Below, in pieces: positions 47,881 through 58,084 of a DNA stretch of 64,000 nt. The stretch covers positions 1,488,001 through 1,552,000 of the forward strand of contig JAITYX010000003.1 of NCBI GenBank assembly GCA_021018815.1, written 5' to 3'. The position numbers were made by a program, and so were the translations under genes. How positions within the stretch are numbered: position 1 is the first letter of the stretch; each line of letters begins with the position of its first letter. This DNA comes from Talinum fruticosum. Taxonomy: Eukaryota; Streptophyta; Magnoliopsida; Caryophyllales; Talinaceae. The notes below the pieces were generated by a model. That model did no database searches. It was not told where the DNA came from and saw only the letters and a program-made list of their open reading frames with translations.

Positions 47881-48450
47881 CTTGCAAAATAGAAACAGTC
47901 TAACCCTTCCCACTCCCTCTAACGAACCCGAGTAACATTCTTTACTTGTGGTCCTTTTACGAGGAAGAAGGTTTTCGGAACCCAGATTTGAATGACTTTG
48001 GGGTTAGTCCGATTCCGAGTCTTCCTTGCAGAGAATTGAGTCCGTGCCTCTTTCTTTTGAAAACCTTTCCTTTGAAACTGGAGAAAATAGTTTCTTTTTG
48101 TAAATAGTTCTGGGCTTAGTCCTTCCTTCATTTACGTGAATGGGACCATGCTCAGCTTTCCGAACTTCACGGTTACGGAATCCTTTTGAATAGTTTTAAG
48201 TAGGAATTAGATTCCTCCTCTTTGTTGAAACCAAGACCTTCTTTCCTGAAGGAAACACATTGTGCTCCTAATAGCATGTTAAGGTTTTTCTTACCTTGAG
48301 TAAATTTTAAGAACAGATCTTGAGACTCAATGAGCTTACGCTTTAGTTGCCCATTTTCTTTTCCGAGTAACTCGGACTCGGTCTCATTGGATTGAGTACT
48401 AGCCTTGAGTTCTCTCGAGTGTAAGTCTCGGTTTTCCAATTCATTTTTCA

Positions 48451-49260
48451 AAGATATGCTCTCGGAAGAAATTGACTCAAGTTGTTCTTTGAATCGAGAG
48501 GAGTCGAATTGGACTTATCTTCCAAAGTAAAAATGTATTTAGTTAGATCAACTTTGGAGAATTTGAGAAAGTATTCAATTACCTTTTGAGGATTAGTTTG
48601 CTGATTGTCTAAGTTTGAGTCCGACTCTCTTTCGGCTTCGAGTCGAGATTGCCATCGGACATTTTGAGTCGTCCGAGTCCTCGTCATCTTCGATGAGTCC
48701 TCATCGCTCCAAGTTGCCATCATAGCCTTTTTCTTCTTTCTGTCCCTTTTTCTCTTTGGACAGTCTTTGACTATGTGGTCTTTGCTACCACACTCAAAAC
48801 ATCCAGAATTCTTAGATAAAGATAACTTTGAGGGAGAAGAATAGTTACCTTTTCTGTCCCTCTTATCTTTCTTGTAGAATTCCTCTTTTGGCCTTTTGTC
48901 CCATCTTTTGTGCTTCATTATTCTCTTGAAGCCTCTTGCAATGAGTGCCATGGGATCCTCTTCGAGTCGGAGGAACTCAGATTTGCTTCTCTCGGATTCC
49001 GAGGCTTTCGGTGCTATGTTCTTTTGGTACTGCCTTCGGCATCCTCCTCTTCTAAGTGGATTTCGTGAGTGAGAAGCTTTCCGATGAGCTCGTCCGGCTT
49101 TAAAAGTGACAGGTTACGTGCTTCCTCCGTGGCGAGTCACCTTGGGAGCCCATCTTCTCTTGGGTAGACTTCGAGTATCTTTCCGCACATTTCCTCGTGG
49201 GAAATCTTCTTACCTAGTGATTTGAGATTGTTGGTAATCTCGGTAAATCGAATGAGCATC
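48451..49260 (-). pseudogene. Sirevirus gag, C-terminal part with zinc knuckle
   Basis: Continues the capsid reading after the insertion (RFTEITNNLKSLGKKISHEE, then LKPDELIGKLLTHEIHLEEE), followed by MALIARGFKRIMKH and the zinc knuckle CFECGSKDHIVKDC (CX2CX4HX4C, about 48760-48801). After it come basic residues and ATWSDEDSS, as in Sirevirus gag. A 2.6 kb element separates it from its N-terminal part. Confidence 0.9.
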
Positions 49261-51881
49261 TCGTAACACCTCGAAACTTAATCATAATTAATTATTCTAA
49301 ATTTGCATTTTATCGTATTAATATTGTTTAAGAGCGAGTGAGCCGTGCGGAGTACGAAATCGAAATAAAATGTGCTAATCGCAAATAATAATGGGTAAAT
49401 TGTACAATTCACATTTCGAATAATGTAAGAAAAAAAAATTATGTAAAAAAAAAATTATGTAAAAAAAAAATTGTGTCTCGAAACACGATTTATTTATAAT
49501 TAAATAATAAGTAAATGAAAAAAAAAGTTAGAAAGTATGTATAAGCAAATGAAAATAGGCAAATGTGTGATCAAACATTTAATCGGGTGGTAAAATCAAA
49601 AATAAAATCGAGAGGAAGATATTAAGATTTTTTTAGATTAAAAAAAAAAAAGAGGATGAATTGTCTGCTACTGCTAGAAGTCTCGAGAAAACATCGATAA
49701 AGTGGGGGTTATTAAACAAGCACACACACACACTTCATCTTCCATCTCGCTCTCGGCTCTCCTCCACTTCCCCGATTGCTGCCCCTTGCCACCGCCACCG
49801 AGCCATCGCCGGCGCCTCGGCCACCACCGGCAAGCCGTCACCAACCCCTGGCTGCCACCAATCTTTCTCTCTCCTTCTCCCGTTGTCCGTCGCGAGCAGG
49901 GCGGAACAGCCCCTGCTGTTGCTGCTGCTTGCCAGTCCGGCCAGCCGGCCGCTGTCGCCACCTTTGGCCTCCGCCGGCGCTCGACGCCACCAACCCATCG
50001 CTCAATCTGCTGCCCGAGCCGCCGGAGCTCTACCACCGAGCCACCACCATCCAATTTAACATTTAACCCAATTTGAGGTATATTTCCAATCTTTAATTTC
50101 CAAGCAAATTTTATCACAAATTTATGTTGTTATTGAATAATTAGGCAAGTATATGTGAATTGTGAATTGGTTATGGTGGAATTGAAGGAATTGTGTTAGA
50201 AAATGAAATTGGACTTAGGGATTATTATGTGTTCATATGGGATTGGAAATTAATTGGGGGTTTCTTTATAATTGTACATGCGCTTGATTGATTTTTATAT
50301 GATTATGAATGAATTGTTTGGTTTTGGTGGAATTGGATTAACTTTGGAGAGTAGTGAAATATTGGGATATATGTGAAATTGGATTTTTGGGTTTGTTATG
50401 TGCTAAATTGATATTGGAGATAAATTTGGGATATTCATAATTGTGAACATGCTTGTTTGATTTTCTATATGAGCATGAACGAATTGATTGGGGCGTGTGA
50501 AAAGTGTTTATGTTATAGGCTATGCTAGGGAGGTGAATTAATCGAATTGGGTTAGGATAATGTTTGAGAATGGATGAAAATATGTTTGGAGGTTTTATTG
50601 GAATTGGAAGTGACTTTTGTGAAGTTGAAATTTGTAATTTGGAAGTTAATAAATGAGTTAGTGGTTAGGAGGTATATATAATTAAAAGTATAACAGCTTC
50701 GGAGAGAATTGATTTAAGGAGGAAATTGGAGTTTTAAACCCGTTAGTGGTTTAGACAATTGAATTGATCAAAATGTAAAGTACATAGGTACAAGAAAGGC
50801 TAATAAGTTTATTAATGCAAATATTAAATTTCTGTTTGAAAACGAAATTCAATAGGAACGTACTGTTCAGGGAAGCAAAGAAAATAGAAATTAAAAGCAA
50901 ACGATCGACCGAGGTACGTTATTGCTTGTACCCTTCCCAGATAGTTACATTTTAATTGTTTTATAAAACGTTATTTTGTTTGTTTTTATTCCGGCCTACA
51001 ATTCTTTAGGACCCAAGTAATCGTTAATCGTTAATCGTAATCGTTAATCGTTAATCGTTAATCGTTAATCGTTAATCGTTAATCGTTAATCGTTCATAAA
51101 TGTCTGCTAGCGAGAATTAATCGTATTGGGCCCTTCCCGATAATTGGGGACTTTAATTGAATTGTTTAATTGAGGCCGTATATTGGGCCTTCCCGATAAA
51201 CGGGAATTTTAATCGAATCGTTTAATCGAAACCATGGCTACAAATGCATGTAAATTAGGGTCCTAGTGACGGCCGGAGGCTAAAACGTTTGAGAAGTTGA
51301 AAATGAAATTGAGAAGTTTACAGGAAACACAAACTGTGCATTTTGCTAAAACATTTGAGTTTTAAATGAATTTAAAATCGCACGCGTGCTCACCGACTCT
51401 TTGAAATTATTTTACGAGTGCAAGGGTAACGTATTGAGCCAATCGCTCATTTTATGTTTTATGTTTTATGTTGTATGTTTTAAACTCTTTTAGGGAAAGA
51501 GAAGCATCCGATATTTAAACAGAAGCTGCATGAAGAGAAGGAAACAGATGAAAAAGAATCCAAAAAGGCTAGTATCGGGCGGTGACTTGCGTGTTGTGTT
51601 TTGGTGACTAATGTATTTTGGATTATGTGTTAACCAACATACGGACTTTTGTATTATCTAAGTTTCAGTATATGATGTATAAACGCTCGTGACTACCTGT
51701 ACAAATAGGTATAATATATATGTCAATATGGGAAATGTAGGGGATAAGCCTTGTCTCTACTATAGGAGACGGCGGTAATGCCCCGGGCTTATATTAGTTT
51801 CCGCTGCCAAATATTTCTTAAATTTGATTGGGTTATGTTACGAGTTGGTTTTATGGATGATTATAATTTGGGGCGTTACAA
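49261..51881. mobile_element. 2.6 kb terminal-inverted-repeat element in gag, unclassified
   Basis: Flanked by CATC (49257-49260 and 51882-51885). Ends TCGTAACACCTCGAAACTTA and, reversed, TTGTAACGCCCCAAATTATA form an imperfect inverted repeat of about 25 bp (about 18 matches by eye). Excising it with one CATC restores the gag frame (ENITRM + LIRFTEI). The interior has A-runs (49430-49480), a GC-rich block (49735-50070) coding only Ala/Pro/Ser-rich strings in all frames, a long AT-rich part and a 7-bp tandem array. No transposase found. TGTAAC-type ends also occur at 62889. It is not a typical LTR (no CA end). Confidence 0.65.
51019..51094 (+). repeat. (TTAATCG)n tandem array
   Basis: About ten head-to-tail copies of the 7-mer TTAATCG, with one unit lacking a base, inside the 2.6 kb element. 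TTAATCG-like words continue sparsely downstream (TTTAATCGAATCG near 51190-51220). Confidence 0.95.
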
Positions 51882-51885
51882 CATC

Positions 51886-52331
51886 CGAGTGATATTTTCT
51901 TCCGGCTCCATCTTGAATAGCTCATATTTATGAAGATACTCGGCCGATCTTCGCTTGTCCGACCTGGCTAGTGCCTTCGTAAGTGTTGACAAGTGTGTCC
52001 CACACTTCTTTTGCTGAGTCACAGTGCAGACACCCGATTGTATTCTTCCGAGCTAATGGCGCACATCGAATGTTCATTGCCTTGAAGTTCTTCCCGAACT
52101 TCTCTCGCTTCTCCTGGAGTAAACTCGACCTTTGTCTTGGGAATGATTCGAATTCTTCTGTCTTCATTGGAATGTAGTTTCCTTGTTGTATGATTTCTCA
52201 TACATCTTCATCATGATCCATGAGGAAACATTCCATAAGTTTCTTCCAAGTGCCCGAAGTTTGATCCCTTGAATTTTGGTGGTCTCGTTGGAAGATCTTC
52301 CTTCATCGAACTCTCCGTTGTTCCGAGCCAT
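51886..52331 (-). pseudogene. Sirevirus gag, N-terminal part
   Basis: ATG at 52331 starts MARNNGEFDEG, 45 bp inside the PBS. Next, through frame changes, come PPKFKGSNFGHWKKLMECFL and MDHDEDVWEIIQQGNYIP, the usual start of copia gag. Then MNIRCAPLARKNTIGCLHC and AKEVWDTLVNTYEGTSQV, up to ENITRM at the insertion. The coding sequence is frameshifted at least twice. Confidence 0.88.
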
Positions 52332-52375
52332 TTGATCTTTAGACCTTTGGATGGTTAGATCCTTTCCGAAAGGCT

Positions 52376-52390
52376 AGGCTCGATACCAAT
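52376..52390 (-). promoter_or_regulatory. Primer-binding site of the Sirevirus element
   Basis: ATTGGTATCGAGCC on the minus strand next to the LTR end. It is close to TGGTATCAGAGC, the initiator tRNA-Met site used by most plant copia elements. Confidence 0.85.
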
Positions 52391-54936
52391 TGAAGGTTTG
52401 CTCGGGAGAGTCTCGAGTCACCCTAGAGGGGATGTGAATAGGGTGATGGAGGATTTTCGTAGAAATCCAAACTCTTTTACAAAAGTAAAGACAAAAACGC
52501 ATTCCGAGTCAAAAGCTTAGTCGAAAGGTATGGACTCGTAAATGTTGTAAAGAGTACAGAAACAAATTAAGCTAAAGCTTTCAGGCTGTCCGAGTCTAGA
52601 ATGAACTCGAAAGTGAACACTCAAAGATTACGTGGAAACCCTCCCGGGGCAGAAAACCACGGACCGTGCTAGTCCAAGCACGAAGTCAAATCCACTATTT
52701 TGAGTCCACAAAATACCATAGATCGACCGAACCCGAGTTGCTCCCTTAGACAACTCTTTACAAGTTTTCCTAGACTCGAAATTCCCTTATCTCGATCTAG
52801 TACTTCCAAGTGGCGGACCCAGGAATTTACTGAAGGGGTGTCGAAATAAACTAAATAATAGTGTGAACAATTGAAAATTTCGGCGGAGTTTTCTCCGTAA
52901 TATGACTAATCCTATAGGCTTAAAGCCTTAATCCTACACAAAACACATTCATAAACTCAATGAGCCACACGCTCGGAGTATTCACAACACAAGTTCAGCG
53001 AGCCACACGCTCGGAGTAAAATTGGTATAAAGAACGAATGAACTAAAATTGAAAAATCAATAAAATCGCATAAATTAAGGATAAAATTAAAGAAATTAAA
53101 TCTAATATCACACAAATTATACCTTAAATTGAATTGAAATTATAAAATTTAGAAGTCGTGAACTTACAGACTTAGGAATGAAAGAGAGCGTGCGGTACGC
53201 GAGAGAAGAGGAGGTGCACCGGCGACCGGGCGGGCGGCTGGTAGTGGCGGCGGACGGTGGTGTGCTCGCAATCGTTTGGGGCTGGCGCCGGTGACCACTA
53301 GCTGAGCCGTGCGGTGGTGTGGTTCCCCGGGATGAAAGAGAGTGTGTGGGAGAGCGACAGGGAGGCTCCGACTGGCCGGGCAATGACAGAGCACGGTGGC
53401 GTGGTGGGAGGTCGCGTGGGCAGCAGCGGCAACGGAGGCGCCGCGGCGTTGATGCTGCAGAGGTTGGGGCGGGGCTGCGGCCACCGGCAAACGCAGCGAG
53501 AGGCAGAGTGTTGTGGGCTGGCTAATGAAGGGAAATAAAAGGAAGAAGTTCAAAAGTTAAATTTTGGAAAAAAATAGGAGACATTGCTTGCAATGCACTT
53601 CGAACCTCGGACCATTCGTTTGGATATCAAGGCTCTTACCAACCGAGTTAATTAAGTTTTCATAATACTTTCTGTTATATAAAAGATTTATTTTTTGAGA
53701 GGGGGTCGATTGACCCCACTAACCTCCCGCCGGGTCCGCCTCGAGTACTTCCTAGCCGAGATAACCCTTACAGCTAGGGACAACTAAGCCGAGTTAACCT
53801 TTACAGACTTAGTCAAGGGACCTTACTCGTAAAGTAAGAAAGTGTTCAGTAAATAAGTACAAGACCTTACAACTCGAAGGTAATGAATTACAGAGTGGGA
53901 GTTGTAAGTTGAAGATTGAGAGTAAATACAATGACTTTTCTCAAGTACGTGTATTAACAATAGGTTCGGCAATCTTCAAGTCTTGTGAGTTGGCTTCTAT
54001 TTATAGATGACCAGGCGAGTAGGCGTTATCTCCATCTGCAGACCGAGAGTCCTTTGTGATCTGTTGATAAGGGCTTTCGAGTCACTCGGAAAGTATCCGT
54101 TGTGATATGAACGTTGGGCAACGGTTTAACTCTCTTGGAAGTCCCAAAACAACTAGCGATGTCTTGAAGGATAAGGTGGAAACCACCGTTAAGCTTGGCG
54201 TTTCAGTTTTCCAGATTTGGAAACAGATGCCCACGACACAATCTTCTCGGGAGTGGGACAGAGAAGAGGAAAAGCCATGTCTCGCCGGTGATTTGACGTT
54301 TTGAAGCCTAGGTTACTTTTGTAATTCAAAAAGTGTATCCTCGTTTGAATAACCTACAAAAGTAAATCAAATTTTGGTTCTCAAAGTATAAAATACTTTG
54401 GTCCACGATTAGACACAAATAATAATATAATTAAGATAATTAAGTCGACTCATTATCCGAGTCGGAAAAGGAATGGAATTTTCCGAGTCTAATATCCATG
54501 AAACTCAAAATTCCATAAGAGTTAGTCTAAGCGAAGAATCAAGTTACATAAAGAATGTGAGAGTGAAATAACTTGATATAGACTAAGCAAGATTCGGACT
54601 AGAAGCGCCGACTCCAACAAAATAGAACTTATAACATGAAGTCGGATCCGAATGAGATAAAGCGAAATACTAGTCTATTCAAGCATGCAATATATCTAAG
54701 TGATGAGGGACTCGTAACTAAGTGAGACACGCATATCTCGTTTTCCGAGTCACACAGAGACAAGCAAGAATACGAGAAGTAAATGCTATATCACTTAGAA
54801 AATATGCTTTATTACTTCATAAAAGTTTCTAAGGATCGGAGAATTCCTTGGAATCAAAACTCTATACTTAAGAAGTTCTTATACCCGATTCTTTCGATAC
54901 AACTCGAAATGTGTTGGGCAAGTGTCCGAGTCTTCA
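52391..54936 (-). repeat. 5' LTR of the Sirevirus element, with insertion
   Basis: Begins TGAAGACTCGGACAC at 54936 (minus) and ends GCAAACCTTCA at 52391. Without the 936 bp insertion and its 9-bp duplication it is about 1.6 kb, the same as the 3' LTR. Small substitutions and indels separate the two LTRs, so the element is not recent. Confidence 0.92.
52808..53743. mobile_element. Mutator-like non-autonomous element, 936 bp, in the 5' LTR
   Basis: Precisely flanked by the 9-bp duplication AGTACTTCC (52799-52807, 53744-53752). The 3' LTR has one uninterrupted copy at the same place (near 40842). Ends AAGTGGCGGACCCAGG and, reversed, CGAGGCGGACCCGGCGG share GGCGGACCC. 9 bp is the Mutator target size. 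The interior has a GC-rich block (53164-53550) whose open frames are low-complexity, and 52874-53020 is similar to 63031-63215. Confidence 0.85.
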
Positions 54937-56576
54937 CTTCGAAAAACAGATCTTAAGAAAATTCCTCGATGCCTTCAAATCGCCTATATTTTCAAAGATG
55001 AATTATATGACCGAGTTGTCCCGCTAGATGCATGAGATGACAAATGTGGATAGGGTGGGATTGTCCAAATATGGACTCGAATACCCTATTCAATATTCAA
55101 CAGTGAAAGTCTATTGGACTTTCCCGAGGGCTGCTATGGCCTACTAGGATTCACATTACCACGTTTTCACATTTGGGGATAAGGAATTGTGTCCCCTACT
55201 CGAAGAGTTTGATGCCATTCTGGGCATCCAACGTCATACAAAACCTCGTTATGCCTAAGTCCTCGGAGAATATGCATGAAACTTACAAGCGCCTTCGAAG
55301 CTGAATAATAGGAATCTAAGTTGGATTCTTATTAGGGATCGAGTGGATTTAATGAATATGATAAAGCATTACCACCTAATGTACTCATTAGAGTCCCTCA
55401 TTCCGAGACGTCGAGCTATCATCACCTGTCCGATAGGTGGTTTCTCGCTGGTAGGAGGCCACATGGATATGGCTCCTACTCGTATTATTGAGCTTTGTGG
55501 AGCAATTAGAGGAGTATTGTTCCTCGACTCCGCCGATTGTTCGCTGAAACCATTATAGGGCTAGACTGGGTCGAATTCAACCCGGATGAAGACTTTCGTT
55601 GGGAGCCCCTTGTTATTTCAGTGAGCAGTAAAATAATAACTCGGGACCATCTCGGTGAGACTAGGTCGGCGGTGCCCGCCGTGGCGCAGCTATCCTGGCG
55701 GTGCCGAGGCTAAAAAGCCTTCGATTTTTGCCCAAAAGTCTCGGTTTTTTTCGTATTGTGTCCTTTCTCTCTTTTTATTTTATTTATTTTTGCTCCTCTT
55801 GGGCCGTGAAAAAGGTTGAATTTGACCGTGCAGGACTCTTATGATTTTTGTTATCTCGTTGAATGCAGATTTGGTTGATGGAGCACCTACAACTTATTCA
55901 AGCTCTTAGAAAAGTGGATTCGTACGTGGCAACACATTTCAATCAGTGGAAGTGATTGGATGTGGTAATAGATAATCCCGCTTCCCGGTGGGAGGCTTCA
56001 CTTAAAAACCATAGTACCATTGAATGGTACATTAAACATTAGAAAGTCTCCCAATTTAGGGCACATACTGAGCACCAGCCCTTTGTACTAAAAACTAGTA
56101 CATACTACTTTTTGACTCGTATTTTGCAGTAGAATGGGACTGGAGCGAGCGATCCCTTATCTAGACCGTGTCCGGCGTGCTACCTTTGAATTGTTTGCAG
56201 TGTCATGGCAGCTTCTAGGTGGGTTTCATTGTGGCTTCAGTATTGGATGAACTTGCTGAAACTACCGAAACTCGTTGATGAACGTACCACCACAGCTTTT
56301 GAATATTATCTAGAGTGGATAACGGAAATAGACCCCAAATGTCGTAAGGCACCGAGGACTCGAGAACGGGATCCCGGAGTTGCTGTTCCTCGCTACTGCT
56401 CCTCTTCAAATACGTGAAGTACACCCCCAAATAGATGAACGGGGCCGCAGAAGGGAATCCGAGGCTAAGAAAGCTAAAGAGAGGAGGGCCCGTAGGTTTG
56501 AAGAGCTAAAGAAGCGCACCCAGTGATGATGTGGCTAAGTCTAGCGATCCGAAAGGGAAGAAAGTGAAGATAGACT
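54937..56576 (+). pseudogene. Gag-like (DUF7745-like) ORF, main part after the copia insertion
   Basis: Continues the frame of 40298-40433: EKQILRKFLDAFKSPIFSKM, VYWTFPRAAMAY, then HVFTFGDKELCPLLEEFDAI and LGIQRHTKPRY, matching the FTFGD.EL.PL.EEY..LLG signature of plant DUF7745 / gag-like proteins. Further blocks: RVDLMNMIKHYHLMYSLESL, GGHMDMAPTRIIELCGAIRG, DWVEFNPDEDFRWEPLV (about 55560-55610), a break of about 250 bp that could be an intron, then VDSYVATHFNQW and FEYYLEWITEIDP. Ends basic (AKERRARRFEELKKR). At least four in-frame stops. Confidence 0.6.
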
Positions 56577-56712
56577 AGGGCTTAATTTTTAGAGAGAATA
56601 AAAGAATATAGGAAGTTTTAGTTTGCCTCTTTAGAACGATTTATTTTCTAAGTAGTACGCTTGTTTTTTATTTTTCCCTTTTATTAGCTATATTCAGGTA
56701 AGTAGTAGGCTT

Positions 56713-57709
56713 TAGACTTGGCAAAACTAACTCGAACCGAACGAGTCAACCCGAACGACCCGAAACCCAAATCGAACCGACATCTAAAATAGTTAAACCG
56801 ATTTTAACTTGAAAACCGAAATGAACCGATCCAAAACCAAATCGACCTAAAATGTAATGAACCCGATTCTAATCCGAACCGAAATGACTCGATCCAAAAT
56901 CGAACCGACTCGAAATATAATTGACCCGATTATGACCCGAATCGAACTAGACTCGAACCGAACTAGACCCGAACCGAATCGGACTCGAACTCAATTTTGA
57001 CCCGAACCCGAAGAAAAGTTACCCGAACCGACCCGAATTCGATCCAATCCACATTTTTTGGTGGGTCTCTCAAGATGGACTTCGTACTTGTAGTGGTACA
57101 ATTTTGATCAACCTCAAATTGTATTCAAGCGGATCCACAACAACGGATGATGGTGGACCCGATAATATCGTATTGTATATCAAGTGATTGCTAAGTTTGA
57201 AAATATGTGCTTGAAGATAGTGTTATACGACGTGTTGAAATATCAACTTGGTTTATCTTGTTTTAAATTTAGAGTCAAATATTCAAATTGTTCTTTTTAC
57301 ATTTATCTCTTAAAAGTTATTAGTATCTTTTTTATTAAATAAACGACGTTCCTTTTTTAATCTATGCAAAAAAATGTGTAAAATAAAAAATATTAATAAT
57401 AAATTAACTTTAAAAAGTTTTTCTTCAATTCAAAAAGGTTTTGTAAAAAATTTAACACGACACGACCAAATATCAACCTGGCCCAAAAGTGACCCGACCC
57501 GATTTCTACCCGATCCAAAGTTAACCCGAAAGCATGCTCGAAGCCTACCCGAACCGACATTAACCTAACCCGAACCAAAACCGACCCGAATTAATTTTCA
57601 CCCGAAGTTGACCGAATCGAAATTAACCCGAATCGAACCGAAACCGAATCGGACCCGAACGAGATCAATCCGAAGTTGGCCCAAACCGAATGACCCGATT
57701 GCTAGGTTT
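56713..57709. mobile_element. 997 bp non-autonomous TIR element with ACCCGA-rich ends
   Basis: Flanked by AGTAGGCTT at 56704-56712 and 57710-57718, a 9-bp perfect duplication. Ends TAGACTTGGCAAAAC and, reversed, AAACCTAGCAATCGG are only partly alike. Both outer parts are packed with CCCGAACCGA-type words; the centre is AT-rich. The 9-bp duplication favours Mutator-like, while the word composition also occurs in plant hAT elements. No coding capacity. Confidence 0.75.
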
Positions 57710-57719
57710 AGTAGGCTTA

Positions 57720-58080
57720 TCTTTTATTAATAAAAGTAAAAAGTAAGTTTTATGCTCATTTTTATGCTTTATTATTATTTTTATCGTTCACCTAAAGGAG
57801 TAAATAAATTTAGACCGCCTAATTGCATCGTACTCAAAACAATTAAAGAATTAATTAAACCAATGGACCGTCCAAAATAAAAAGAACAATTAATTAGATA
57901 AGTAGACTGTCCGATTAGACCATCAAGACAAATAATTACAAACAAAAAGCCAAGGGGGATTATCTCGGCTCGACTGGCCCACCATTGTCCGGGTGGTGAC
58001 CGGCGCCGCCCATGATGCCGCCTGGTTGAGTTGGGCTTGGCCTGTTACACCATATTTTTAGTGTCATGTTAAATATAGTA
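57720..58080. other. Spacer, with a GC-rich patch
   Basis: No gene. 57990-58040 is GC-rich (GGTGACCGGCGCCGCCC) and resembles in composition 35010-35170 and 55650-55720. The pol fragment follows. Confidence 0.35.
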
Positions 58081-58084
58081 TTTC

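Larger units (their letters stand above)
40434..54936 (-). mobile_element. Ty1/copia retrotransposon of Sirevirus type, complete structure, decayed
   Basis: 14.5 kb on the minus strand. 3' LTR 40434-42022, PPT 42023-42035, envelope-like region about 42400-44077, RNase H/RT about 44780-46140, integrase about 46700-47480, protease about 47500-47880, gag about 48450-52331, PBS 52376-52390, 5' LTR 52391-54936. Flanking five bases CTTCA (40429-40433) and CTTCG (54937-54941) agree at four of five. Two later insertions (49261-51881 and 52808-53743) account for about 3.56 kb, leaving a 10.9 kb element, normal for Sireviruses. Order PR-INT-RT-RH defines copia; the DSGCSRHMSGD protease motif and the extra ORF after pol point to the Sirevirus lineage. 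Frameshifts in all genes. Confidence 0.93.

Noticed and set aside
49661..50117. Several overlapping open frames of 87-147 codons on both strands
   Set aside because: They lie in a GC-rich block and encode Ala/Pro/Ser or Arg/Gly strings in all frames, with no domain; the open frames follow from base composition inside a transposable element.
53117..53553. Open frames of 68-129 codons in the Mutator-like element
   Set aside because: Same reason: low-complexity GC-rich translation on both strands, no homology recognised. Gene capture cannot be excluded but nothing supports it.
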